DNA of 64,000 bases. Source: Cervus elaphus. Its lineage: Eukaryota > Chordata > Mammalia > Artiodactyla > Cervidae. A program made the translations under genes and the position numbers. The notes below the pieces were generated by a model. That model was not told where the DNA came from and did no database searches. It was given only the letters and a program-made list of their open reading frames with translations. Numbering within the stretch: the stretch's first letter is position 1; each line of letters begins with the position of its first letter. The stretch spans positions 20,803,501 through 20,867,500 of the forward strand of contig NC_057826.1 in the NCBI RefSeq assembly GCF_910594005.1, in the 5' to 3' direction. Of the stretch, positions 34,316 to 46,075 are shown piece by piece.

Positions 34316-35124
34316 TGAAACATGCTTAAAAAAAAAAAAAAAAGAAGGCAATATAATGAAGTGCAGGGCCTTACTATATTTCTGTTTTTCCCACATTTTT
34401 TCCCGTATTTTTACCATATTTCTTACTATCCAGGTATCAGGCTTTCATTTAGTTCACTCTTCTTGAAACAATTTCCCTCTGGCAAATCCCCACCTCCTTT
34501 TCTGTAATGCTTTCTCATGTTCTATTTATTAAGAAATCCATCTTGAATTGCCTCAGACCTTCACTGACAACTGGGGTCCCCTCCAAGGCACCTTCAACCC
34601 AGTGGCTACATCCCTCCCACATCCCTTTTCTTTGTGCTCCTTTTGTAAAATAGAAAAATGTGAACCATATGCAGAAAGACAGGCTTGATTCAGCATTCTT
34701 AGTAGCAACTACCAAACTTGTAATGAAATGACTACTATCATGTACAGGAACATTTCCCAGTGGGAAAAAGTTAAACTAAAAGCAGAAGGCATGTGGATAT
34801 TTCTCTAATTCTCCTTGGCAGTGGGATTATGAAACATATTTTTTTCTTTAATCTGCCAGTTGTTCCAAAGCAGTTAGTAGGTTTTTTGGATTAAACTAAT
34901 GCACAAAGTTAAGCATCTTGCTGTAGATCTACCCAACAACTTAGTTTCAGCGCAGTATTTTCAGCAGGCACATTTTCGTTTCTTCTGCATTCCCTATAGG
35001 ACCTCCTGTAAGAAATTATGTTTTCCACCGGTGCCATGCATCCTAGCTGAATGACTGAGTCTCCAGGCCATCTGAGGTTGCCACTTATCCCCCTAGAACC
35101 TCTCTCCATCAGAAGCTGCAAGAG

Positions 35125-35315
35125 AACATTGCTTATTGCACAGTAAGATTCATGGGGAGGGCTTATGAAAACAAATTGCTAGGCCCTGCTCACAGAGTTT
35201 CTGGACTCATTAGGTATGGGGTCAGCTGGAGAATATGCATTTCTAACAAGTCCCCAGGTGATGCTGCTGCTGCTGGTCCAGGGACCACACTCCAAGCACC
35301 ACTGTTTTAAACGAC
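35125..35315 (+). mobile_element. MER5A-like hAT DNA transposon
   Basis: TATGCATTTCTAACAAGTCC, CCAGGTGATGCTGCTGCTGC and GGTCCAGGGACCACACT. Confidence 0.8.
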
Positions 35316-35679
35316 ACTTCATCACTTCATCCTTTCCAGCATTTATCATGAAGTACTCAAGAAACAAGTACTTTTCTAGCTGGGAATTTGGGAGCAAGGG
35401 GCCTTGGGACAATACTTCTTTCCAAAGTTTTTCTGTTCCAGTTGTTTTGATGACATGTGGTCTTTTAACTCAGGAATCTAGCGATTGTGGTATTAAATCT
35501 TCTGGGTGATTTCACACATGGAATAAAGTTTGATTGCAGTGAGAAGAGCGGGAATAGACAGGAGAGATGGTGTAATCCTTTTGGTCTGGCTAGTGTGAGC
35601 TATTTTTCCCTCAGTTTGGAAGAGGTTTTCCCACAAATGTCCCCCTCATCTTTAGTCAGGTTTGGATGAGAAGCAACAG

Positions 35680-35895
35680 GATGCAGAAGGAAAAACATGG
35701 CTTTGGAGTCAAAATGACCTGGGTTTAAATACCATCTCTGTGTGACTTTCACAAAGTCACTTAACTTCTCCAAGCCTATTTATGAAACAAGAGTAACAGT
35801 GCATACGTTGAAGGTTATTGAGAAGACAAAATGAGATGAGATGCATAAAGCATCTAAAACAGTGTTGGATGTAGAGAATGCACTCAGCACAAGCA
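35680..35895 (+). mobile_element. MIR SINE
   Basis: GGCTTTGGAGTCAAAATGAC, CCTGGGTTTAAATACC and CACAAAGTCACTTAACTTCT. Confidence 0.85.
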
Positions 35896-37301
35896 GATTT
35901 TGTCCTTTTCCCCTTCCCTTTTACAGAAAGGATGTCCTTTGTAGCTTCAAAGCACTGCTATTCTTGCTGGCTGTAGACACTGTCTCCTGCTCTATGCCAA
36001 GTCTAGGGAGGACTGTCTGCTGGGGAATGAGGGATTTTCCTTTTAGAGTATTTACCTGGTCTTCCCAAATTTAATGGAGGAGAGGCAAGGAAGGAAGGTA
36101 ACCCCTCAATTTCAAATTCTTCTAAATGTGGGGGTTGACTTGTTGACTATGTTTTTTATGAGCTGATGGTGTAACATGCCTGCCAACGTGATATTAGTCA
36201 AGCAGCAGTGAGTTACGGATAAGAGAGAATACCATTCTTCCCTAAGCTCTTTCTGACCACACCTGAAATACCGTATCCTGTTTGGGGAAGGACATTCTAT
36301 AAGGGCAGGGTTGGTGGCGGGGTGGGGGTGCTTGGCAAACTGAAATCAGAGGCAAAAAGCCAGGAGGAAAGAGAGACATAAGTCTCTATGATATGGGAGT
36401 GAGTGCTAGAACTAAATATCTTTGCCAGGGCAAAAAGAAATATTTCTTGGCTGTAAGAGAGGACTTCACAAGGACATAGTGGAGTTTGTCTTCCAATTTT
36501 TGTGGAAAATGAGATTTCTGTGGATTCAGTAAGTCCTTTAGATAGAATGGGGGTCATCTATTTGAAATTACAACTCTCAAGTCAACACAGAAAAGAACTT
36601 TCCAACTAAACTTGCCCCAAGTGCATTATGTTGCCATTGGTGGTGATAAGTTTCCTATCTTTGGTGGCAATCAAGCAGAAGATAGATGATGGCTTGGTGA
36701 GAGATTATAAGTAGAACCTGAGCCCTGGATGTGGTGAGACAGGGAGAGAAAGGAAAATATGAACCAGATTATCTCTAAGGTCCCTTTTGATCCAAAACTT
36801 CTGTGATTCTACAACTGTACCCCAAGTTGAACTTCTGCTACTTAAAAGTAAGGTCAAAATTTACAAATTGACACCTAATTTTGCCAGGGCTAGGACTGCT
36901 TTTCCAAATACATGATGAAAAACTTTTTTTTTTTTTTTTTTAGTTTTCAAAAAGTGTAAAGAACATCCCCCCACATACACATAAAGATATTTTTAAAATC
37001 TTAGTGTTAGGGTTACAAGGACACAAAGAACTTTACTTTCTTGACTTCTTCCCTCTGGTTTGGTGCCTAGACTGACCCAGGTTTTGTAAACAGCAAACAC
37101 AGCACCTCTCATTTGTTCACTTCTATTTCCATTTCGGGGGGGCGGGGAGATATCAAATACTTTTTATGTTTTTAAAATATCCAATAAAAAAAAGTCCCTT
37201 TGTGTAGAAGCTTTGTTCATCAGAGCTGTGGTGATCTGGCCAGTGGTGGGACAAGGGTGGTCTACAGGAGTAGGGGCTCTTTCTTGCTTGCCATATCTGT
37301 G

Positions 37302-37514
37302 CATGCGTGCGTGCTAAGTCACTTAGTTGTGTCTGACTCTGCAAAGAGCCCGCCAGGCTTCTTCGTCCATGGGATTCTCAAGGTAAGAATACTAGAGTGG
37401 GTTGCCACGACTGCCTCCAGGCGATCTTTCCAACCCAGGGATCAAATTTGCCTCTCTTCTGTCTCCAGCATTGGCAGGCGGTTCTTTACCACTAGCGCCA
37501 CCTGGGAAGCCCTC
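37302..37514 (-). mobile_element. Bov-tA SINE, minus
   Basis: Ends with TTCTTTACCACTAGCGCCAC then CTGGGAAGCCC, the reversed tRNA head, and contains AGAATACTAGAGTGGGTTGC. Confidence 0.93.
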
Positions 37515-38379
37515 CTATATCTGACTTCACTTTAATTAAACTTTTCTGCCTTCATATCTCTCTCCCATGTTCCTTTCACTTTTCCAGACTTTGACAGGGG
37601 AAAAAAAAATCTGATCCTGTTCATTTTGCAGAAGAGTTTAGTTGACTTTAAAAAGTTGACTTGACCTCCCCCGCCCTTCAGAGGCAGCATTATACTATGG
37701 CATGGGGTCACGTGTCACGACCTGCAGGGTCACCTGCAGGGTCACCTCCTGGTTGTCATATGCACCCACAGCAGAGTAGCAATAGCCTTGAGTGTGTGTA
37801 TTAATGGGTCTGCCTGGAAGGCTCCTGAACAAGAGTTTCCTGTGGGTCAACTGTGTGCCTACCCACCAGACTGAACATTATTCTCATAAAATCATAGTAG
37901 GTGTGGAGGAGACCCCAAGAGGTCATCAGTTTAATCCCCTTCCCAGTGCAGAAGCACCCTCCTTCCCCACAGCACCCCACCTGGATGCCCCCTCAGTCCT
38001 GTCTGCCCTCTTCCTGGGATGGGAAGTCCTCTTTGAGTAAAATATTCCATCTGTGGATTGCTCCTCTTGTAAAAAGTCCTTCCTGAGTTTGAGTCAGAAT
38101 CTAAGTCATTAAATATTTCACTCAGTGCTCCTGGGTTGGTTCTGTGGGACTACTCAAGAAAAAGCAATTGGCATCCACAGACCAAGTGTGAAGATGGCCC
38201 TCACGCATCCCTTTGGTGGTCTCTTTCTCATCCACCCATTGGTTCTTCTCATCTCCAAACCAACCTCTGGCTCCTTTGACTATTCCTCACGTGACATGAT
38301 TTCCCCAACCTGCTCACCTGAGTTATCCCCCTGGATATGCTCCAGTCCGGCAACACCACTGTAGAAGAAGGCCATGCCC

Positions 38380-38645
38380 TTTAAGAGGCAGTATGGTGCA
38401 GTGGTTAGGACCAAGAACCCTGGCAGCAGGCTGCTGGGGTTTGAATCCTGATTCTGTCACTTGCAAGCTGTGTGACTCCTGGCCAGCTATTCAGCTTTTC
38501 TAAGGCTCAGCTTCCTTATCTATAAATTAAGAATATAATAGTATCTACTCATAGGTCATAGTGAGGGCTGAATAAGTTAATGTGTGTCAGGTACTTAGAA
38601 AACACCTTGGCACAAAGTAAGTGCTATACAGGTTGTTACTGCTAT
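38380..38645 (+). mobile_element. MIR SINE, nearly full length
   Basis: GAGGCAGTATGGTGCAGTGG, TTTGAATCCTGATTCTGTCA, AAGCTGTGTGACTCCTGG and TTAGAAAACACCTTGGCACA. Confidence 0.9.
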
Positions 38646-39254
38646 CATCTGAAAAAGAAAAGAACAGCAGAGAGAGTGATGGAAGCCTCCATCACTGATC
38701 CTCCCCTTTTCCATGAGCAGCAGGAAGGCCAGAGAAGCAGGCCTCATCCATCCCTTCCTTCCAAGTACACCCCTTTGCAGAAGAGCAGCTGTGGATACTG
38801 CCCAGAGCTTGCTCCTTTCACTTCCACCACAGACTTAGGGGCAGCCTCACCAGAGACTGCAGGGAGGTCAGATACCCAGTTGGGAGCACCCAGAGCCTAC
38901 AATTTGCTCCAAAGCAAATGATGCCAGCCAATCTGGGAAAGGAGGCTCGGGGTCCAGGTAGCCACTGGATAGGAGGACGGAGGAGTGGTTGGAGTAGGCA
39001 GGTCACCACCGAACACGACGGATACAGCGTTGGAGCTCCACCCACCCTCATCTTGCCCTCCCCTGCACTTGTGGGAGCCCAGGGGGTACCAGTTCTCTCA
39101 CTGAAAAGATGACAGTGGTGGCTCTTACCATTTGTGAGAGTTGAGATGAGTCACTTACTAGACAAGTCCTTCCTGCATGTGGAGGCATCAGGTCCTGTCC
39201 CTGCCATGATTTACAGAATTAAACATTTACTTTCATATGACCTCCAGTGGGTAC

Positions 39255-39412
39255 AAGGATGTGTTCTTGGGTGATGAAAATATTCTGGCATTAGATAGTG
39301 GTAACGGTTGCACAACTTTGTAAACATACTAAAAACCACTGAATCATACACTTAAAGGGATACATTTTATGGCATGTGAATTCTACCTTATTAGAGCTGC
39401 TATTTTAAATAA
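39255..39412 (+). mobile_element. Old L1 3' end fragment
   Basis: AAATATTCTGGCATTAGATA, GTTGCACAACTTTGTAAACA, CACTTAAAGGGATACATTTT and ATGGCATGTGAATTCTACCT. Confidence 0.82.
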
Positions 39413-41064
39413 CAAAACCATGTGGTTGGCCCACAGGACGACCTCTGGAGGAGCTCAACTAGCTCCCCCATTATACAGTTGAGCAAACCAAGCCCAAACG
39501 GGAAGAAAACTAACATTTGCTGAACAGCAGTTATGCGCTATGTTGTGAGCATTTTTGTATAAATTACCATATGCAGCATCTGGTTGTTTGGAACAAAAGC
39601 AATTCAAAGAAAAACACATGTAGAACAAGTAGTAAGATGCTCTGGGCACAGTAGATGTTCAAACTGTAACAATAATAATATGTTTATTGAACACAACAGA
39701 AAAGGACAAAGAAAAGCAACAACTGACTCAACAGTGAGTCTCTTGACCACTCTGCCATCTGTACATAAAGGATGGACTTAAATATTTAACAGTGTGACTG
39801 CTTTTTAAAAAAAAAAAAGTTGGCACCATCCACTGAAACACACAGAATTGGCTGTGTTTGGGGCATCCAAAGGAACTTGATATGGCTAGAGAAGCTCAGA
39901 AGATTCCAGCTATGGATGCAGCCAGACTCTTAGTATTTTATCTACAGAACCCTCTGCACTGAGGAGACACCCACACTATTGCTTTCGGTAAGATAGTTTC
40001 ACAATAACACAAAACAATGTAGCCCTTGGACTCATCAAGGACAGGACAAATCCTTCCCCCATGATGATACTCAGTGCTCCAGCCTGCCAGTGTTTTATCA
40101 GAGGCTCAACAGTTGGTCCACAAAGGCTCACAATTGATGCAAAACATCCATACCTTTAGTACTTGCTGAGAATCTGGAAAACGGAGACCAAGAAGGTAAA
40201 CACAGGTGTTTCCAAGACAAGCTAGTCATATAACTCAGCCGAGATGGGGGTGGGGGAGGGGTTGATCGCAGGACATGCAATTTTGTACTGTGGGGGCAGG
40301 GAGAGGAGGCACTGCAAAGGGACCTCAAGACCTGCTTCACAGCTCAAGCCCAAGCACTTAGGAAAGAAGCCGCAGTCCCCAGGTTTTAGAAAACTGTAAG
40401 AGCTACAGAAATGCTGACAAGGGGAGCCCACCACCTATGCCAAAAAGCCACAGAACTTTCTCTTTGCACTTCCAGCTTCTGAACAAAGCATTATCAAGAA
40501 GAAATTATAGCTCCCCAAACCCGGATGACAAAAAAAGAGGAAATAACCAAACTTAGAAAATAAAAAAACATATATGTGTGTGTTGGTGTGGGGAGCAGTG
40601 ATTGGAATGAAGAAAAAGGGGGAAAGGGTGGGTGCCAGACAGAGCTATATAAAGAAAGACTGTTCCTGGAACATGGGGCTTAAAGTGGGACACACAATAC
40701 ATTTTTTTCATGTAGCAGTAATGTTACAAATGGTGTTTTACACTCTACAGAATTATTGGAACTACAATCTATCTACATAAAATAAATTAAATGGCTTGGG
40801 AATGTATTTGGTAACAACCACTAAATCAACTACATCGTTGCTCAACACTAGAAGGCAGTTCGGGAGTATGCATCAAATGTCTTTGAAAGGGCATGTCCTT
40901 TTGACCCAATATTCAACTTTCAGAAATTTAATCCCCAGATTTCCAGAATTCATGGTACCTTCACACAGTGGGACCTACGGCCATTTTTAAAATGACATAG
41001 GGTAACATGCAATAAACCTGGAAATAAGTAAATCACAGTATAATTAGTATACGAAAGCATTAGA

Positions 41065-41402
41065 GGGCTTCCCTGGAGGCTCAGTGGTAAAGAATCTGCC
41101 TGCCAATGTAAGAGACACAGGTTGGATCCCTGGTCCAAGAAAATCTCACATGCCACAGAGCAACTATGCCCACGTGCCACAACTACTGATCCCGAGCTCT
41201 AGAGCCCAAGAAGCACAACTACTGAGCCCATGTGTGGCAGTACTAAAGCCCACGTGCCATAGAGCCCCTGCTCCACAGCAAGAAAAGCCACCGCACTGAG
41301 AAGCCCGCACACTGCAACTAGAGAGCTGCCCCGCTTGCCACAACTAGAGAAAGGCCTGCGCGGCAGAAAAGACCTAACCCAGCCTAAAATAAATAAGTAA
41401 TT
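41065..41402 (+). mobile_element. CHR-type tRNA-Glu SINE, full length
   Basis: It opens GGGCTTCCCTGGAGGCTCAG with an A/B-box tRNA-like head. Repeating 'CCACAACTACTGA' and 'GAGAAGCCC' body units follow, and it ends in AAATAAATAAGTAA. This is the cetartiodactyl CHR family body, distinct from Bov-tA. Confidence 0.88.
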
Positions 41403-41689
41403 TTTTAGAATGATAAGAAAGAATTAGAAAGTGATATATGACATTATTTTTACCCTAAAAAATGATAAGTACACAAAGGAAGAAAAACTAGTGGGCTATA
41501 GACTTAACTGTTGCTACTTCCAAGAGATGAACTCACTGACTTTACCTTTATATCTATGTCCTTCTGCACTCTCAGAATTTTTTTTTTTTTTTACAAAGTG
41601 TGTGCAGCTTTTCAATTTAGAAGAAAATATTTTTTCTTTTGACTATTTGATTGTCTCATATATATATGTTAGTGTGGGAGGCACGTGTC

Positions 41690-41796
41690 CTGTAGCTTGC
41701 AGAATCTTAGTCCCCTGATGAGGGATCAAACCCACGCCCCCTGCAGTTGAAGTCTGGAGTCTTAACCACTAGACCACCAGAGAACTCCAGCAACTT
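41690..41796 (-). mobile_element. CHR-like tRNA-derived SINE, minus (copy A)
   Basis: On the minus strand it begins GGAGTTCTCTGGTGGTCTAG and carries a B-box-like GGGTTTGATCCCT, the tRNA-Glu-type head of cetartiodactyl SINEs. It ends in a TA-rich tail. Confidence 0.8.
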
Positions 41797-41933
41797 TTCT
41801 GTATATCTGAAAATTTCCATAAGCAAAGGGATTTTTTTTTTAATGTTTGCTTGATTGATCGGCCAACAGCATCAGAGAGAGGACTTCTGGAATAACAATG
41901 GTGATGCATATTAATACATACACATACACACAC
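41692..41933 (-). repeat. Local duplication, copy A (SINE plus flank)
   Basis: From GTAGCTTGCAGAATC to GATGCATATTAAT this segment matches 43171-43408 with only a handful of differences outside a T run of differing length. The match covers a CHR-like SINE and about 135 bases of non-SINE sequence beyond the SINE's 5' end, so it is a true duplication and not two insertions of one family. Confidence 0.9.
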
Positions 41934-41959
41934 ATACTGTGTGAAATAAGCGTCTATAA

Positions 41960-42640
41960 CATATCATTCTACTAGCTGCACAGTATGGCGATGTCATAAT
42001 TTGTTTAAGCACTTCTCTATTTTGGATATTTAGATTAGATTGTTTCCTAATTTTTGCAACTATAAGCAGAACTTAGATGGAAATCCTTGTGGCTAAATAT
42101 TTGCATATATTTTTAATTATTTCTTTAGAATAAATTCCTAGAAGTGAAATGTCAAGCTCAAGATTTGGACACAATTAAGGACTTCTGACCCATATTGCAA
42201 AATTCTCTCATAAAATGTCAGTGCCAATTTACTTTTTCAAGTATGATGTGGGGCGTAATCCTTTCCCTTCACCCAGGCCTGAATATTACTCTTTTCCAAG
42301 TTTTAACAATTTGGTAAGCAAAATGCCACATCATTATCTGTATTTATATTTCTTTAATTACTAAGGAAAATATCATTTATAGTCACTTATTGGTTATTTG
42401 TTATTATTGTGTAATCTGCTTATTGATATCTCTTGCCCACTTTTCTACTAAGATCTTTTTCTTCCTGGTTCTTCAGAGTTTTTTTAATCTAATACTAGCC
42501 TTTTGTCAATAAGGCTAATATACACCATTTGCCTTTTGCTTTAAGGTATTTTTATGTTCAGAAATTTTTAATTTTGCATATTTTCTCAATAATAAAATCA
42601 CTCAGAATTCCAAATTACTGACTTATAACTGGGCATTTGA
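41960..42640 (-). mobile_element. Old L1 fragment, minus
   Basis: AT-rich sequence with TAGAATAAATTCCTAGAAGT, ATATCTCTTGCCCACTTTTC and CTAGCCTTTTGTCAATAAGG, the reversed L1 3' part. It lies between the two duplication copies. Confidence 0.72.
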
Positions 42641-42967
42641 AATATACCCAGTTGTACATGTAGGGTCTTATATTCTAGCTACTTCATGGTATGTTTTCAT
42701 ATCTTTTCTGCATGTAAGTTCCTTGAAAGCACAGGCCATGGCATTTCTTGAATGCCCTACAGCAACCAGCTCATAACCCAGAACACAGCAGAGCTCCAAA
42801 GGTCTGAGATGAAAAACTATTGTGTCTGGGATCTGCTTTGAAGCAATCCAGTTTGGCGTAGGAGATGAAAATAGGGTAAAGATGAAACAGAATCAGCCAG
42901 ATGTTAATCATTGTTGAAACTGGGTGATGGGTACATGGGGTTCATTATACTAATATTTCTACTTCTG

Positions 42968-43135
42968 TGTATATATATATACACACATATATATATATAT
43001 ATGTACTTTATACATATATATGTACTTTATATATATACACACACATATATATATACTTTATATATATATATATATACTTTATATATATATACTTTACCGT
43101 CTGAGCCACCGGGGAAGTCCTATATATACACACAC
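42968..43135. repeat. AT/AC microsatellite with an embedded SINE head
   Basis: TATATA and ACACATATAT runs are broken by repeated GTACTTTATA units. At 43091-43120 the run is interrupted by a 30-base minus-strand match to the first bases of a ruminant tRNA-type SINE (ACTTTACCGTCTGAGCCACC then GGGGAAGTCC), with no SINE body attached. Confidence 0.9.
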
Positions 43136-43168
43136 ACATATTTTTACAGAGGCAGGTGAGAGGCATAT

Positions 43169-43269
43169 GTGTAGCTTGCAGAATCTTAGTCCCCTGATGA
43201 GGGATCAAACCCACGCCCCCTGCAGTTGAAGTCTGGAATCTTAACCACTAGACCACCAGAGAACTCCAG
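43169..43269 (-). mobile_element. CHR-like tRNA-derived SINE, minus (copy B)
   Basis: Same SINE as at 41690-41796, present because of the local duplication. It is truncated or diverged at the tail and joined to the CA/TA microsatellite. Confidence 0.8.
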
Positions 43270-43408
43270 CAACTTTTCTGTATATCTGAAAATTTCCATA
43301 AGCAAAGGGATTTTTTTTTTTTAATGTCTGCTTGACTGATTGGCCAACAGCATCAGAGAGGGGACTTCTGGAATAACAATGGCGATGAAAATTAATTACA
43401 TATACATC
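43171..43408 (-). repeat. Local duplication, copy B (SINE plus flank)
   Basis: Second copy of the 41692-41933 segment, offset by 1,479 bases before the T run and 1,481 after it. It directly follows an AT/CA microsatellite. Differences from copy A include A for G in GGAATC and several changes in the TGTCTGCTTGACTGATTGG stretch. Confidence 0.9.
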
Positions 43409-43430
43409 AAGGACACTTCTGTGTCATAAA

Positions 43431-43640
43431 AAGGTTAAGAGCACAGGCCTTGAAATTAGGTAGACCTGGGTACAAATCCTTAGTGACCTTGAACTTATTA
43501 TTTAACCCCTCTGAAACTCAGTTTTCTGGCATAAATAAGGCTATTAATAACTACCGCAAAAGGTTCTAGTAAAGATTAATGAGTGTAAAAATCAATGCCT
43601 GGCAGCAAACAGCACTCAATAAAGAGTTGCCATTATAATT
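43431..43640 (+). mobile_element. MIR SINE
   Basis: AAGAGCACAGGCCTTGAAAT, CCTGGGTACAAATCC and CTCTGAAACTCAGTTTTCTG. Confidence 0.87.
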
Positions 43641-44459
43641 ATTCAGTGATGCACAAGCTTGACAAGCCAACATCCTAGTGGTGGTGATCCAATACCATTC
43701 CTCTATGGCTGTGATTTCAGTTCATCATATTGGGCAGTAGACAACAGCTTGGCAGAGGACTTGGAGAACAGATGTTAGGAGTTAACATTCCTGATACCCA
43801 GAAGAGAAAGCAGACAGGACCACAGCAAAGGACAAAATCAGTAGCTCTCATCCTTACACAGCAGGTCATCAAAAAGCCTTAACTCCATAGTCCAGTGATG
43901 CAACCAAGAACAAGAGTGATGAAGAGCTTATAAGAGCAGGTCATTCACAACCTGGACCAAACACTGGTATCTCTCTGGAGAGCTTGAAATAATAATAATG
44001 TATGGGTCCCTCACCCAGAATTTGATTTAATGATCTGAGATGTGGTCTAGATATCAAGGTTTTTTAAAAACCTAATGTTCTAATGTTTACCACTTTGCTG
44101 TTTGAGTTGGGGTGCAGGGTAGCAAGAGAAGCGGTCAAGGGAAAACAAATTAGAGAACAGAGACCACTGTATCCCATATGAACCCCATTAAAGCCAACCT
44201 AGTCATGTGGTCCCAAGCTGTGTCCCATGCCAGACAAAACCAGTCCCATGAGGGTCCCCTCCATATACTTCAAGAGCATATTACTGAATAATAATTCACA
44301 GGACTAAAGTATATTATTAACACCAGGATGCATGCATGTCAATAGTCTAAGCAAGGTCGAAATAATGTACCTGGTCTCTGGGTTTTGGTCTTAAGGAAAA
44401 CAAAAACAAAAAAAGTCCAAGTCAGTGATAGTGGAGGTTGGGGGAGGCAGAAAAGCATT

Positions 44460-44930
44460 TTTTTTTCTCATAGCCTTTTGGCAGCCTGTCAATGCAATTG
44501 AAGCACACTCAAAGAGACAGCCTCATTTTGTGAAGTTATTGCAGCGTCTTTGATCAAGGGAAAAAGCACATCCATTTCAATCACTGTGACGGGGTCGGAC
44601 CGGCTGTCTGGCTGCCTGGTTGCCCACCGGGGTGAGCCTGCCTCCAGCCCGCAGACACATGGCAGCGCTTAGCGTGTCAAACAAACGAGGGGGCTCTTGA
44701 CTGTCGATCCAACCTCTGCTGAACTTCAGGGGCCCCCGCACTTAGCAATTCTGCCCAGGCTAATCTGGAAGTTCCCCTCCCCGGCAAACACCACCTGGTC
44801 CAGCCTGGCCTCCCTCAAACAAAAGCTGGCAGCAAACACTTCAGAACCGAGAGGGCAGGGGTCAACCGTTCTCATAAGCAACACACTCAGGATTACAGAA
44901 GCCTAGAAAGGGGAAAAAAGGATTCTGCCT
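44460..44930. promoter_or_regulatory. Candidate regulatory element in intron 3
   Basis: This is repeat-free sequence with more CpG than the surrounding intron (about eight CpGs in 44585-44695). It has a palindromic TCF/LEF-like site CTTTGATCAAGG at 44548-44559 and a forkhead-like TCAAACAAACGAG near 44676-44692. No function is shown; this is a motif-based suggestion, and cross-species conservation was not tested. Confidence 0.25.
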
Positions 44931-45174
44931 CCTCCCTATTACCTTGACCCCTGTCTCAGCCCCAAATGCAGCTGCAAGAGGTTTGATATTCTCCTGCAGA
45001 TGTGAATTTTCAGCACAAAGATCACGTGGATTCTTTTCACTAGAATAAATGATAAAGAATCCATGGAGGAAAGGTTCAACAGAAGATTTTCTTTTTCTTG
45101 GGTGACATCGTCTGTAACATCCTGAGAAGATCTGAGTAACAGAACCAGAGTAGAGATGGGGCTAATGTTGACAA

Positions 45175-45712
45175 TGGCAGATATTTATACAGTATTTATG
45201 TGTTCCAAGCATTTTACGTGTGTTGACTCATTTAATCCTCATCACTACCTTATGAGGTAAGCTACAGTAATAGTCAATAGTAATAATAACAGTAACATAT
45301 AACATGTATAATATAATAATTTGTTGTTGTTTAGTTGCTAAGCCATGTCTGACTCTTTGTGACCTGATGGACTGTATCCCACCAGGCTCCTTTGTTCATG
45401 GGACTTGCCAGGCAAGAATACTGGAGTGGGTTGCCATTTCCTTCTCCAAGGGATCTTCCTGACCCAGGGATCAAACCCACGTCTCCTACATTGCAGGTGG
45501 ATTCTTTACCACTGAGCCACCAGGGAAGCCCATAATAATGATAATTACTATATAAAATAATAATAGAGATAATAATCTCTATTTTTCACTTAAGGAAATT
45601 ATGACCTAGAGAAATTAAATGATGTGCATGAGGGGGTGGGTGGCTTCACGCCCAGGCTGTCTGGCTCTAGGAGCGTTGCGCTAGCCACAGCACTAGACGG
45701 CCTTTCTCTAGT
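45175..45712 (-). mobile_element. MIR SINE, minus, split by a Bov-tA
   Basis: The left part has GACTCATTTAATCCTCATCA and TTATGAGGTAAGC. The right part has ATTTTTCACTTAAGGAAATT and CCCAGGCTGTCTGGCTCTAG. The two halves are in register on either side of the Bov-tA at 45322-45531. Confidence 0.8.
45322..45531 (-). mobile_element. Bov-tA SINE, minus, nested in MIR
   Basis: Begins GTTGTTGTTTAGTTGCTAAG and ends TTTACCACTGAGCCACCAGG then GAAGCCC, in an AATAAT-rich insertion site. Confidence 0.95.
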
Positions 45713-45988
45713 CCACACCTCAGAGCCTCCTTTACTTTTTTTTCAACAGGCATTTTTGTTTCTATTAAAAAGAAACAAACCAGTACAATATTCAAATTAA
45801 AGGAGAGAACTTGACTAAACTCTAAGAATGGAAACTTACTACACATTTGTTTTATGGAGATATGAACTTTAATATTTTTATAAATTCATCTAAAATTTTG
45901 CACCACGTGTTTATTTTATTTATTATGATAGCTACATAGTAAAGAGCTACATTTCTGGGAGAATTTTGAGAGGGGGTAAAATCAAGAT

Positions 45989-46075
45989 AAAACACGGAAT
46001 GCTTTGCACTCAGGGGCTGTGCTAATCTTCTCTGTATCATTCTGATTTTAGTGCATGTGTCGCCGAAGCAGGCGC
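45989..46075 (-). pseudogene. U6 snRNA pseudogene (RNU6-like, internally deleted)
   Basis: Read on the minus strand from 46075, the sequence follows U6 snRNA: a 5' stem CTGCTTCGGC, then ACTAAAAT, then a nearly intact ATACAGAGAAGATTAGCA core that includes the ACAGAGA box, then CCCCTG. After that about 20 bases of the U6 internal stem-loop region are missing, before a degraded 3' end GCATTCC and a T-containing tail. The deletion and scattered substitutions (for example GACACATGCAC for the usual GCACATATAC) argue against function. I saw no Pol III proximal sequence element or TATA box just upstream. U6 copies of this kind are usually placed by L1 machinery. It lies in intron 3, sense to SMOC1. 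Confidence 0.9.

Noticed and set aside
45989..46075. Functional U6 snRNA gene
   Set aside because: A roughly 20-base internal deletion, several substitutions and no visible Pol III upstream elements.
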